DNA of 64,000 nucleotides, from contig SCHM01000002.1 in NCBI GenBank assembly GCA_004123355.1, positions 2,232,001 through 2,296,000 of the forward strand, in the 5' to 3' direction. The stretch is from Amphirosellinia nigrospora (taxonomy: Eukaryota; Ascomycota; Sordariomycetes; Xylariales; Xylariaceae). The notes beneath the pieces were generated by a model that searched no databases, had not been told where the DNA came from, and worked only from the letters and a program-made list of their open reading frames with translations. Positions 1-11,398 of the stretch are shown here, one piece after another. A program made the position numbers and the translations under genes. Positions within the stretch are counted from its first letter, which is position 1, and every line of letters begins with the position of its first letter.

Positions 1-1580
1 TATTCTCACCAAGCCTCTTTTGGTATCGGAACTCCCCCATGTACTGTAAAAATAGTTTGAGTGTCCCGGATCTCTCAATTGTGTCGCGCTGCGACAGCCA
101 ATGCAACGATTTTGGGCGTGAGCCATTGCGCGATAGTGATTTAATGATCTGGAGCTGGGATCGATTGGATAGCTTGAGGAGCGTCTCTTCTACCAAAGCA
201 CCTTTTGCCCCTTTCTCCATTAAGATATCCATCATGTCCATAACTTGACTATAGTTGCCAGGTGTCAAGGTGGCCAAAGCTAAGGAATTCCATTGCTCAA
301 GGTAGCCTCGGACGCGCCTTATTGGAGAGTTCTCTAAGCAGATTGACGCGGGATCGAGAGACTGCGATTGCAATACAATTTCCCTTCGCATCTTGTAGTC
401 GGGTGACGCACCATGATCAAGGAACCAGCAACAATGATCAGTTTTTTCGTCGGTACGAGGGCCTACGTCCAAGACAGAAGCTTGAAGAGTAAATCTAACT
501 CGATTCCCCGTGCCCCTTTCCGTACCAAGAGCGGCCACAGCACGGCGCCGCTCTAGAGCCTCAACCATAGCCATTGCTGTTGGTATAGCCTTTGATAAGA
601 TACTGGGTGTGGTTGCTCTACTACCCAGGAGAATATCGAGCAGCTCAAGTTGATTGTCCTCAATGGCAGCTCGTACAGCAGCGGCATCATCAAAGGCGAT
701 AGATACCTGATAGTCGAGCAAAGCACTGGCTAACGAGACGTGATTACTACGCACCGCTCGAACAAGGAACCTGTCTAGCGGCTTTCCTGTTGCTCCTTTT
801 TGCATCAAGAGTCGCGCGAGGGAGACCTGGGTAGCTTCGTTTACTGTGTCAGGGATTTTATCTGCTGCTCCGGATACTCGGCCTTGGGGAATATTGGCTG
901 AGAGCAGCAGTTCCAAAGCCTCTACTTTGGCCTGTTCGACTGCATAATTGACGGAGTTGGAATAGGGATTGTGCGGTGAAACTCCAAATCGTACAAGGAG
1001 TTTAATGAGATCGACATGACTCTCTCCAACATCCTTGAGGAGTTCGGCCATCAAGATCTCGACGTCAGCCTTGACACCTGCGACTAGGAGGAACTCAATG
1101 ATGGCGTGTCTCAAGGATACATCCTTGATCAAGACAGCATTAGAGACCACAGCTTGACCAGAGTCTTGTGCGAATGCCGCTTCCCAAGAGTGACTCAGCA
1201 CATTCAGTCGATTTTCTGCCCCAACTGCGTTGGTGAGTAGGCCGTACGCTTCAGACGGAGAGATATCCCAGTTGCTTAAGAGCATATTCAAAATATCACC
1301 GTCATTCGTTGACTTGGGGTGAGTTAGCAGTAAGCTCTATTGCCTGAAATAGTGATGGCGTGATTTGGTGTCTTGGGAGCCGTCAACACAGCGTAAGGTA
1401 CTCGAGGTCTGGTGGTTGAAAACGTATGGCAGGAATTAGCGTAGCAGAATCCGGGAAGGACGCGCCAAAGCGAAGCAATTCCCTTGCCGCAACATACTCC
1501 CTATTGTAAAGAGCCACAGCCAGCGTATCGTTCATATCGCCCTGCGCCATGTGATGATAGCAAAGCAAAATGATAGGCAT
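1..1580 (-). CDS. Ankyrin-repeat protein, 3' part off window
   Basis: Reading the minus strand gives a long open frame that leaves the window at base 1, so the C-terminus is missing. The protein starts MPIILLCYHHMAQGD at 1580 and consists of helix-turn-helix units of ankyrin type, for example VDLIKLLVRFGVSPHN followed by VEALELLLSANIPQG, then VSLARLLMQKGATGK and LELLDILLGSRAT. The first segment (1580 to about 1386) and the long second segment (about 1330 to 1) are in different frames with stops between them. I could not find a GT-AG pair that joins them cleanly, so either an intron with an indel or a real break lies near 1330-1386. Proteins like this are often the C-terminal ankyrin half of NACHT or Pfs-type STAND receptors in fungi, but no NTPase domain is visible here. 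The function is unknown. Confidence 0.7.
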
Positions 1581-1699
1581 AGGTAACCTGAAGAGGCATA
1601 CGAAATGAGGTAGATGTAATCAAATACTACTAAGATCCCTTTACTTGCTACCTATTTTTAGCTATCATGACCTGCAAGCTTGAACGAGCATTCAAGCCT

Positions 1700-2731
1700 C
1701 CTGCTTGCTCTTCCAGCTCCCTGCCCCTGGACCATAGCAGCAACCGTCTCCTCGATCCGAATAGGCTTCAGCCCAACACGACCGCAGCTTCTAGCATGGG
1801 GTCATCAACAAGGCACTCGCCATCCTGAAGCGCCTCATACGTGCTAACCACCATTCGACAGCCGGTTTCGGCTTCCCCCGCTCCTCAACATAATACCTCT
1901 CGTGTTCCTGCCGTCCGACAGTCTTAACCCGTACATCTCTCCCCTCGCCTCCCCAACAATCCGTGCGACTTCCGCAACCGTCTTCGCGTTTTCGGAGCGC
2001 GTAGACAGGTATATAGTCTTCCCAACGAACTCCTCACCTCCGGAGGCAGACGAGAGGATAATGGCACCAGCAACCCAAGATCATGGATAGCCGTCCAGGA
2101 AATCTTCCCGTCACCGGCCAAGGGCACCACATCCCTTTCGCCCCGCGCATTCCCGACGTCGAAGTACCCGAGGTAGAGCGGCCAAGACTCGTTATAAGCC
2201 CCTCGCGCAAGATCGTAACCCGTATCCCGCGCGCCGCGCCCACGGAGCGGAGATACGCCTCGGTGCGCAGATGCGCGCGCATCACACGGCCTTGCTCGCA
2301 TCCGCAGCAGCGCCAGCGCCAGCGGACGGAGAAACCGAACGCGAGACTCGAGTACGTGATCCATCTCACGCCGGCCTTCACGGCGGCGTCGATGACGTTC
2401 TTGTGATGCTTTCCCGCCCCCTGGTCTCGCCCGCCGCCGCGGTGCCGTCGAAATCCATCGCGACGCCGAAATCGAGCGCGATGTCGGCGTCGAGACGAGG
2501 AAGAACCTCTCCACGCCTTCCAGGGCTCGCTCGAACGTCGCGGCGTCCTCGAAGCGCGCGTGGCGGACCTGCGCGCCGGTCGCGGCTAGCTTGGTCCACG
2601 TTTGCGAGTCTGGTTTTGACGATGTTAGGGCTATGATGTTCGATGGCGTACGAGCTTGTGTGCTAGGAGTGCGGAGAGCGTGGCGCCCCAAGCTTTCCTG
2701 ATGCACCCACGATAGCTATTTTCGCCATCAT
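1700..2731 (-). pseudogene. NmrA-like NAD(P)-binding protein, broken by several frameshifts
   Basis: The minus strand begins MMAKIAIVGASGKLG at 2731, a Rossmann GxSGxLG dinucleotide motif, and then changes frame. Further pieces in other frames give NIIALTSSKPDSQTWTKLAA, FERALEGVERFFLVSTP, VRWITYSSLAFGFS, YLGYFDVGNARGERDVVPLA and GDGKISWTAIHDLGLLVPL. These match the order of the NmrA/HSCARG family, atypical short-chain dehydrogenase-like sensors of NADP redox state. C-terminal pieces EEFVGKTIYLSTRSENAKT and YEALQDGECLVDDP lie at about 2040-1790, and KPIRIEETVAAM at about 1760. At least five frame changes are needed over one kilobase, more than in most neighbours, and base composition is GC-richer than the flanks. 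It is probably a pseudogene. Indels of assembly origin, as in neighbouring genes, are the alternative. Confidence 0.7.
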
Positions 2732-3398
2732 GTATTGCTGTTGGGTACGTTGATTTGGGACAAGCTATCAAAGTAAACAATGATTATTTTGTCGAGTGCT
2801 GAAGACGATAGCTCGGGGGTATTCTTTATCAAGTGCTTAGAGTGAAATACTTGACTTCGTCTTACAACTAATGAGGAGGCGGCGCAGACGCTCATATATA
2901 CTTCTTTCTGTTCATTTTTGCCTCATCCTTTAGCGAGTAGAAACCCGTAGTTTTCACGATAAGAGCATCACGCGGCACCACGATAATCCCAGTTTCTCAA
3001 GATCGACGTGAAACTATGGTGGAGGTGAAGTTTTCACGATCTTTAATTACTAATCGCTGAAGTGATTTCTAAATGGCCATTTTAGGAAACAAACCGCGAA
3101 ACAAGAATCAATGCTCCGAGTTAGCGCGGCTATACATACTTTAAAGTCGTGGCGATGCCGTGATGTCACTTCGGCGATAGCCATCGCCGGCGGGCCAAAG
3201 TGAAGTGCCGATAGCGTGCATGTGAATACGGTCTTGGCAGTCCACTCGGCTCACAATCGAGGAAAGAGTTTCTTTAGCACAATGCAGACATGACACGCAA
3301 GTATGGAACTTATCAACAATTTGTCATTTTCTAAAACTATCTAGCCCTTTCCCTAGGTACTTAGGCCAAGCCTACTTCTCTGTAGGAATACAGAGCCC
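2732..3398. other. Intergenic, no gene seen
   Basis: This lies between the 5' end of the NmrA-like locus and the 3' end of xanthine dehydrogenase. It is AT-rich and has no coding frame of note. A short phrase (gttttcacgat) occurs twice, near 2949 and 3029. Nothing else was recognised. Confidence 0.6.
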
Positions 3399-6300
3399 CT
3401 ATATGGCGACAAAGAAGCTCTTCTCGCCATCTTTGGAGAGAACACGCGCCCGCTCCATTATAGGATCAACACAAGACAACCGGATTCTTTCGGGCGTTGC
3501 AGGACTCTCGAGTCTAAGCAAGCCATCGCCTTCACCGTCTTCAGTGCCTAAATTAGCCTTGACGCCATAGTCTGCGCGCGCGGCCTTGAGGGCGTCTCGA
3601 ATCGCGAAGAACACGGCGCTTCCCATGAATAACGGAGGCTCGCCAACTCCGCGACTACGCTGAATCGTGCGGAGGTTCTCCCATGTCACACCCTTGAGGA
3701 GACTGACGTTGAAGACCTGCGGTATGTCGCGGAAGCCCGGGATCTTGTATGCACCTGGCCCCTTGGTGAACAAATTTCCTGCCAGAGGTCCATTGCGAAG
3801 CCATAAGCTCTCCTCCATCGTAAAAAGACCCACGCCTTGGACGAAAGCACCCTCAATCTGACCGTAATCAATAGAAGGATTGATCGAACGACCGACATCC
3901 ATCTTAATGTCAGCCCTCAAGCATGTCCATGTTCCAGTGAGGCAGTCTATCTCGACCTCCGCAGCTGTCACACCTTGCGTGAAGTAGAAGAACATCTTGC
4001 CTACGTTCTCCCCCCACTTGTACCCGATCTCCGGGGTTTTATAAAATCCATTAGCACTCAGGTTGACGCGGTCGAAATAAGCGGCGTGTGCGAGCTCCTT
4101 CATTGTTGCCTTTGGTCCAAGCTTTTCTCTATAGGGTGCTAGACGAGCATTGATCTGTTCGCATGCATTCCACACGGCATATCCGTTCAGGTCGGATGAC
4201 GCTGAGGCTGCTGTAGCCGATGTGTTTGCGACAGTATTTGTAGCGGTCTCTGAGATGAACACATCTTCCATAGGGACCTGCAGCGCTTCAGCGGCAAGCG
4301 TGATCATCTTGGTGTGCAGTCCTTGGCCCATTTCGGTTCCTCCATGCGCAACAAGAACTGACCCATCATGATAAATATGAACTAGTGCGCAGCTTGGTTG
4401 AACCATAGCGCTGTGAAGGAGATGCCAAACTTGGTTGGGATAAGAGCAAGCCCTCGCTTACGCCATTTGTGACTTGCATTGAATTCCTGGACGCCCTTTC
4501 GACGGTTTTCATAATTCGATTCCTCCTTTACTTGCTTATACATTAGGGGCACATGCCAGTCTTGTATAGTCTGGTTGAAGTGTGTTGTGTCGTTGACCTG
4601 GTAAAAGTTGATTTCCCGGAGATCCTCGACGGCCATACCTAATCGGTCGGCCACCTCGGACATCATCGATTCTGCGATGAACATCCCTTGGGGTCCTCCG
4701 AAGCCACGAAAAGCAGTGTTGGACATCGTGTTGGTCTTACACAGGCGACCACGGATGTGGACATTAGGAGACTTGTAGCATCCATCGATATGGGTCATAC
4801 ACCGTTCACATACAGCCGCACTGAGATCGAAGGACCAACCTGCATTATTGAACACGTCGACATCGAGGGCTTGAAGTTTCCCGTCTTTGTTGATACCGAC
4901 CTTCCATTTCGCAAGGAAAGGATGACGTTGTCCAGACATTATCATATCCTCGTCTCGGTTTAGCATACAACGAACGGGGCGCTTCGTTTTTTGTGCAGCC
5001 AAGGCCATCATGGTGCTGAGCTGGACACATCTTGTCTCCTTGCCGCCAAACCCTCCACCTAAACGCTTAACCCGGGCAACAACCTTGTTGGCCTGTACGC
5101 CAAGAATCTTCGCAGCATATACTTGACTAATAATGTGTTAGTTTGTAGCTTCTCGTTCAGGGCAAGAAAGCATACCTTTCAGTCGGATTCTGACTACTTG
5201 TCCAGATCTCCATCTCACCATCTTCAGGCTTGGGTATCACCACACATGCATTAGTCTCGAGGTAGAAGTGTTCTTGGCCGCCCATCCGTGATACACCAGT
5301 AAAGATGTGATCGCAGTTTTTGAATGCTTCTTCTACATCGCCTTTCTTGATGTAGTTGAAGTATTTATGAAAGCTCTCCTTCTCGATAGCCTCTTCCATT
5401 GTAAAGATGGCAGGGAGATCCTCATACTCGATCTTAACCGCTCGAACCCCGTCGTTTGCCCTAGCCTTTGAGGTGGCGAGTACTACGGCGATAGGCTGTC
5501 CCGCGGTGAATACCTCGTCTTCAGCGAAGAAATAATCATCAAAATTGGGAGCTCCCCATCTATTGTCCTCAGGTTTATGTAAATCATTTTTATCGACAAC
5601 TTCAACCACTCCAGGAATATCCAGAGTGGCAGAGTAATCAATAGACTTGATTTTAGCGTGCGCCCGAGAAGAAAAGACAACAGAGCCGTGAAGTTCATTC
5701 TTCAACGGTGGAATGTCGTCAGTATACTGGGCTTCTCCTGTTACTTGTTTCAAAGCAGCAACATGGTTAGCAGCTTTACCAAGAGACTCCTGAGTGTAGT
5801 CGGTAGTTGCTTCATGGTCTTTCCAACCTGTTGATAATGCTCGTTCTAGCTCTTCAACAGCTTGACTATCCCCATGCTTGCTTTCTGCATTGATTTCAGA
5901 CAATACATCGTGATAAAAACGATAGAAGAACCCTAGGGCCAAGGATTTACGATAAGACGCCATGCCTCCGGGAACACTAAATACGAGGTCGAAGTCAGAT
6001 TCAAGTGCGTTCATAGCCCCCTCAAGTGTTTCCGGATGTGCAAACATCTTTCCTTTCAGGTACTGGTTCGCTTTTGTTGCTGGGACCGTGAACGGAGCCA
6101 TGCCACCATATACAAGGTTGCAGTGCTTAACAGTTCCTTGCTGGTCGACAGATACATGAAGGGCACCAGTCACAATTGCAATATCGTCGTCCTTCCTCTT
6201 AGCTTGCTTGTAAGCCCTGAAATAACCCCCTTTTTCGCTCATTAACGGTATGCGGATAGAGGCAATGACAGCGTCAGGATCTAATGCTGTCTTGCGATAA

Positions 6301-7625
6301 CCCTTAAAAAACGTAGCCATAGGCAACTCAGTTTCTTTACTCCTCGATTTCGCAATGAGCACGCAGTTCGCTGCCATAAACACGGGGTTGAGATCAGAGA
6401 TTGGTGATGCAGTGGCCAAGTTGCCAGCTGGAGTTCCCACATTCCGAATTTGTCTCCCGGCAAAATACTTAAGTTGTTTATACATAGCTTGAAAGACCTG
6501 ACTCTTCGCTTCTCCGTAGTGTTTTATGGCCTCTTGGCAAATAGATTCCAGATCTGTGAGAATGACGTTTCCGCCAATTTCGATATGGTCACTCTCGAAA
6601 GAGTACCGCCGTAATTCAGGAATATCGCCGACGAACACCGAGACGGGGTATTGCATCGCCTTGAACTTAACTTCAATTTGTGTCTCCGTGCTTCCACCGA
6701 TTATCTTCGCGTTCGGGTGCAGGCTCTTGATTTCCAACAGCTGTTCCAGTGTTACGGGGCGGTACCACCATTTCCTCTTGTTTCCGAAAGCTAAGGGCCT
6801 AAACTCGTGCTTCTTTAATAACGGGGGAATATAAGCTCCGTATCCGGGTTATACTCTATGAATCCTGGAGGGGTGAATCGTTTGATAGGCTGGTCGCCGT
6901 TAAGGTTCTTGTCTTTGCAGCACCCCCCTCCTGCTGTGTCGCCGTTTTCCATGCAACAACCAGACCCGCCGTTTGCCATGCTCTTACCACATGAGCTCTT
7001 CGCCGTGAATGTCTGGGCAGCGTCAAGTATAGGGCGGTATCCTGTGCATCGACAAAGATTACCATCAAACGCCTCCTCTATGTCATGCTCATTGGGGTTC
7101 TGGTTATTCCGGAGAGGGCGTATAGACTCATGACGATACCAGGAGTACAAAATCCACATTGACTGCCGTTGCTCTTGGCTATCCGTTCCTGTGCCGGGTG
7201 GGGGTTTTTGACATTTCCGATTCCCTCTATTGTTATCACATGCTTTCCATCGACGCTGGCGAGTGGTGCCAGGCAGGCGTTCACGCTGGCATGATATATT
7301 TGCTTGGTGGTGGGATTGTACTGGCTAATGACGACTGTGCAAGCACCACATCCGCCTTCAGCACAACCACTATATTATACTTTGTCAGCCATACTGCGGA
7401 CATTGGGTGTATTAATTTATAGGGATCATGACACATAACGTACAGTTTCGTTCCTGTCAAGCCTATTCCGCGGAGATACTCCAATAAGGTCACTTCAGGA
7501 TCGATCTCATCAATTACCACCCGGGTCCCATTAAGAAAGAAACGAAGTGTATCATGGTAGACCGTCGTCAATGCAGAAGCGTCGAAGCCAGCCTTTGGCT
7601 CAGGAGAGACGGCACTAGGAGCCAT
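3399..7625 (-). CDS. hxA: Xanthine dehydrogenase (purine hydroxylase I)
   Basis: This is the molybdo-flavoprotein that oxidises hypoxanthine to xanthine and uric acid in purine catabolism (cytosol or peroxisome). Exon 1 is 7625-7444, intron 7443-7370, exon 2 7369-5176, intron 5175-5127 and exon 3 5126-3399. In order are the plant-type 2Fe-2S domain ([10 protein letters not shown]), the second 2Fe-2S domain ([14 protein letters not shown]), the FAD domain ([16 protein letters not shown]) and the molybdopterin domain. The latter keeps [10 protein letters not shown] (substrate Glu), [10 protein letters not shown] (Arg) and GVGEPPLF (catalytic Glu), the xanthine dehydrogenase rather than aldehyde oxidase pattern. 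The total of about 1370 residues is family-typical. Conserved protein is interrupted by three one-base losses, near 7113 (between MSLYAL and [10 protein letters not shown]), 6823 (in a C run, ELIFP to LLKKHEF) and 4390. Everything else is intact, so assembly error is more likely than decay. In Aspergillus this enzyme is hxA; fungal homologues are nitrogen- and purine-regulated, but I did not find a convincing UaY site upstream. Confidence 0.93.
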
Positions 7626-9469
7626 ATTTCGCGGGCTGGCGGATCAATACTGGTTCTGATTATGGCAGGGATAAGGACGAAGGTTATGATAGCACAGGAA
7701 AGAAATATATCCAAATTTCAAATATTCATGTTATTCGCTAGGGCCAAGCAGGTTAGATAGGTACACGGCACATGAATATGTGCGGATATGTGGTGCAACG
7801 TAGGTGAGCTGTAACGGTGAGAGGTGAAGAAGGTGAGACAGCGAGGTGTTGTGCGACAGATGGTAGAAGGGTGGAATATCGTTATGTGGCAAATTGATTG
7901 AGTTGAAGCTGACACAAGATCTCAGATTCAACAGCTAAGCAGGCTCGAGCTTCGCCCCTCGCTCGGCTCCGGTCCAGCTGCAGACCGGCGCTGTCTACTG
8001 TAGGTATAGATACAAAGAGCGGCGAATCAGAGGGAACCTATTATCGAATCAAGTTCCTAATGTAGCTTGGGGCATGCTTGAGATAACCATGCACTTAGTC
8101 TTTTGACCGTGCGTACAACAGCGCACCACAGCACTATTAGAAGCTGTCGTAGCGGGGTTAACCACCCCCTCCCCCACATCGGTAGACCCATGTTTGCTAG
8201 GTAGCTACCATTGGCGTGCATGGAACCAAATAAATGGCGGCCGGCTCCGTAACCGACCCCATCCGCCATCCATTTCGATATCTCTGTCGTCACATGACAA
8301 AGAAATGCATCCTGTCGCTTAACTATCCAATTACCTACTCCAGGCCAGAAGGCACATCACACATACTTGCAAGCCAATGACAGTTTGGTTGGACGTATCG
8401 ATATATCAGCGAGTCTTGATATATGATAGTGCTACTACTCCCCGTATTGCAAGACACTTGGCACCGAATCATACCTCTGGTCCTAACCAAGCTATGTATC
8501 GTAAACCATCGCGATACCGAAGTTCCCGGTCTGTGCTCCGGACACCGAGCCGCACAGGCATCTGGGTTATACAGCGTACTACCGTGCTACTATGGTAATC
8601 GAGTGTTTACACAGCAGGGGCTCCGGGGTGAGGTGCCCACCCCTGTGCCTTAGCGTATACTTTCTTGGCGTTTCAGCCCTCATTTCCCAATATCTGACCT
8701 CGTCTTGTGCTTAATTTTTTACAGCGACAGTCGTCTTTATAGACTGCAATAGTTTGTCTACAACTGACCTTCTCACTACAACATCAATTTGACTGTGATC
8801 CAAGGAACTATCCGAAGCATCTATTGGGCATGCCAAGATCTCCAACCATCTTCCCCACCAAATAGCCCGAGCGTCACCAGATGAAACACTTGCGGCTCAA
8901 GTAAAAAGCACCATGGTCTAACTTGAGTAAGTTCCATCTTTAGGGTCATCGGTCAAAGTAGGTTACATCACAGCCGGTCGGCCACAGCAAGGGGAAAGTA
9001 CCCTGTGGCTAAGCGGCCAAATTTCCGGTAAACCGGTCGAGGCAAAACGTATCGCATCGCTTCGCCTAGTTCCAGCCACCACAAATTGAGACGACGGCAT
9101 AAATGAAACATATGCCGAATAATAAATATCAAGGTGGTAGCCGCGGCTGATCCCCCGGTTGAGCAAGCTCCCGGCTGTTTACGTACTTGCGTATACTTGG
9201 GGGGTGGGAAACCCCTCACGTCGAGCGCTTACTTACCTGCAGCCGCAATGATAATAATAACATGGGGAGGGAATGTGGGGGACGGACGGGTTTCTCGGTG
9301 AATGTATGAGTCCGAGCGGTTTCGATAAATTCTAACAACTGATATCTGGATTGTTTTTTTCTCGCTGGGATATGTCACAAACCTGTCAAGTTGTGCTTAT
9401 CCTGCTCGTCATCTCATCCTCGTCTACCGCGTCTCGTATAAGCAAGTCCCATCATCACAGCTCGCCGTC
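7626..9469. other. Divergent intergenic region, XDH and ALDH promoters
   Basis: About 1.8 kb separates the divergent starts of xanthine dehydrogenase and aldehyde dehydrogenase. Short frames here have no recognisable composition or motif. The 5' leader of the aldehyde dehydrogenase (about 9350-9469) is pyrimidine-rich, as usual for fungal promoters. No gene is supported. Confidence 0.6.
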
Positions 9470-11077
9470 ATGCCTGCCCCAGTGCAAAAAGGCGACTCCC
9501 AGCCCAGTCTCGCCTTTTACAACATCATCGATGGCAAGCAGAGGACCTCGGAGGTCAATGAGCAAGTCATCGACCCGCGGACCGAAGAGTCACTGTGGGA
9601 TGTCCCCGTAGCTTCGATCAAGGACCTCGATGACGCCGTCGATGCGGCCAACCGTGCCTTCAAAACCTGGAAACTGTCCTCCCAGGCCGAGCGCCAGAAA
9701 GTGCTTCAAGATCTCGCCGACTGTCTGCGAACGAATAAAGAGGTTTTAGCACATATTCACACAAAAGAGACGGGCAAGTCGTTTCCCATGGCAAGTGTCG
9801 ATGTTGAGGTGGCAGCTCTACATTTCGAGTACTATAGTAGGCGATCCCATACCCAATCCAAACTTTTGACGTGAACAAAAGTAAGAATTAGCTAAGAATA
9901 AGCGTTTAGAGGGCGTAAGTCTCGAAGACGACGTGCAGTATGAAGACGATGCAATCAAGGTCGTCGGGACGTACGTGCCAATCGGCGTACTGGCAGCTAT
10001 ATCACCATGGAACTTTCCAATGATTCTCAGTAGTGTAAAAGTCGTGTCCGCGCTGGTCACGGGCAACTGCGTGATCATTAAGCCGTCGCCCTTCACGCCG
10101 TACTCGATCCTCAAATTCTGCGAGCTTGCACAGTCAGTACTACCTCCAGGCGTTTTCCAAGCTCTGAGCGGCGGCGCGGACCTTGGTGAGCGCATGACAC
10201 TGCACCCCGGAATCCACCACATCAGTTTCACGGGGACGCTTGCGGTGGGCCAGCGCATCTTGCAGAATGCGACTAAGACGCTGAAGAAGGTCATACTCGA
10301 GCTGGCGGGGAATGACGCCGCCATCGTCTGCGAGGACGCGGAGCTGGAGAAGGTGGTCCCCAGCGTTGCTGCCGGCTGCTTCTTCCACGCAGGGCAAGTT
10401 TGTGTAGCCTCAAAGCGCGTCTACGTTCACGAGTCACTATACGACAAATTTATGGAGCTCTTCGTCGAGGAGGCCAAGAAGTACTCGCCGGAGAACATCC
10501 TATACTCCCCACTCAGCAATCGGACGAATTTTGAGCGGGCGAAGTCTTTCCTCGAGGATTCCAAGAAGAACAACCACGAGATCGTCATCGGCGGGGAGAC
10601 GAAGGCCGGCGAGAAGGGGTTCTGGATCCCGCCTACCATTGTTGCGAAGCCGCCTGAGGAATCCCTCCTCGTGCAGGAAGAGCAGTTTGGTACGTATATA
10701 CCCACCCCCTACACGTTGTCTATCTAGACCATTCGCAAGACTAACATCTACTCCACCTAGCCCCGATCGCACCAGTCCTGACGTGGTCTGACGAAGACGA
10801 CGTCGTGGCGCGGGCCAATCTTGACAACGCCGGTCTAGGCGCCTCTCTATATACCCCCGACATGGATAAGGCGCGGCGCATCGCCAAGAAGCTCGAGTCC
10901 GGGTCGGTGTGGATCAACCGCTTCGAGCGCCCGCACTACGGCGCGTACTTCGCAGGTTGGAAGTTGAGCGGGTTTGGCGGCGAGCTCGGGAAGCGCGGCC
11001 TGTATAATTACTCCAGCTACAGTGTTTGCACTATCACAAATAACCCCGGGCGGGATGTCGATATAGTAGTCAAGTAA
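9470..11077 (+). CDS. NAD(P)-dependent aldehyde dehydrogenase
   Basis: The exons are 9470-9836, 9910-10689 and 10761-11077, with introns of 73 and 71 nt that both keep frame, giving an uninterrupted protein of 487 residues. It is one of the few fully intact genes here. The ALDH fold is clear: SPWNFPMILSSVKVVSALV (cofactor-binding region), FTGTLAVGQRI, the general-base glutamate in LELAGNDAAI, the catalytic cysteine in HAGQVCVASKR, EEQFAPIAPVL across the last intron, and a C-terminal SGFGGELGKRG. It would oxidise an aldehyde to an acid, probably in the cytosol as no targeting peptide is evident. The substrate cannot be read from sequence; the closest general resemblance is to medium-length succinate-semialdehyde or betaine-aldehyde type enzymes. 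Two unusual features are His in place of the common Asn before AGQVC, and ELAGND in place of ELGGK. It is divergent from xanthine dehydrogenase and convergent with the aminotransferase. Confidence 0.92.
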
Positions 11078-11398
11078 GATGGCAAGCTTTATTCCGGAAC
11101 TAAAAATATGTAGCACTCTAGATTAGTTTCAAACATGAATTTGTATGATAGCATTCTAGATATTGACCAAATAGTGTGTTGAAATCTCGTTGGCCTTGAC
11201 TGAGCGATGTGTCGTTGAGACGTAGAATGGTATTATCTATTTCTACCTATTGGATAACAGGTAGATATATAGAATACGACCTGGGGAGCAATTCTCTACT
11301 CATTTTAACAAATCTCTCTAACGAATTTCTAGTCTAGTCATAAATCTTACTCATACCCCATAAAACATCTACCCCATAAGCCTTTTGACTTTGGCAGC
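11078..11398. other. Convergent 3' spacer, ALDH/aminotransferase
   Basis: This is AT-rich sequence between two converging stop codons. It probably holds both 3' untranslated regions. No gene or repeat was seen. Confidence 0.6.
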
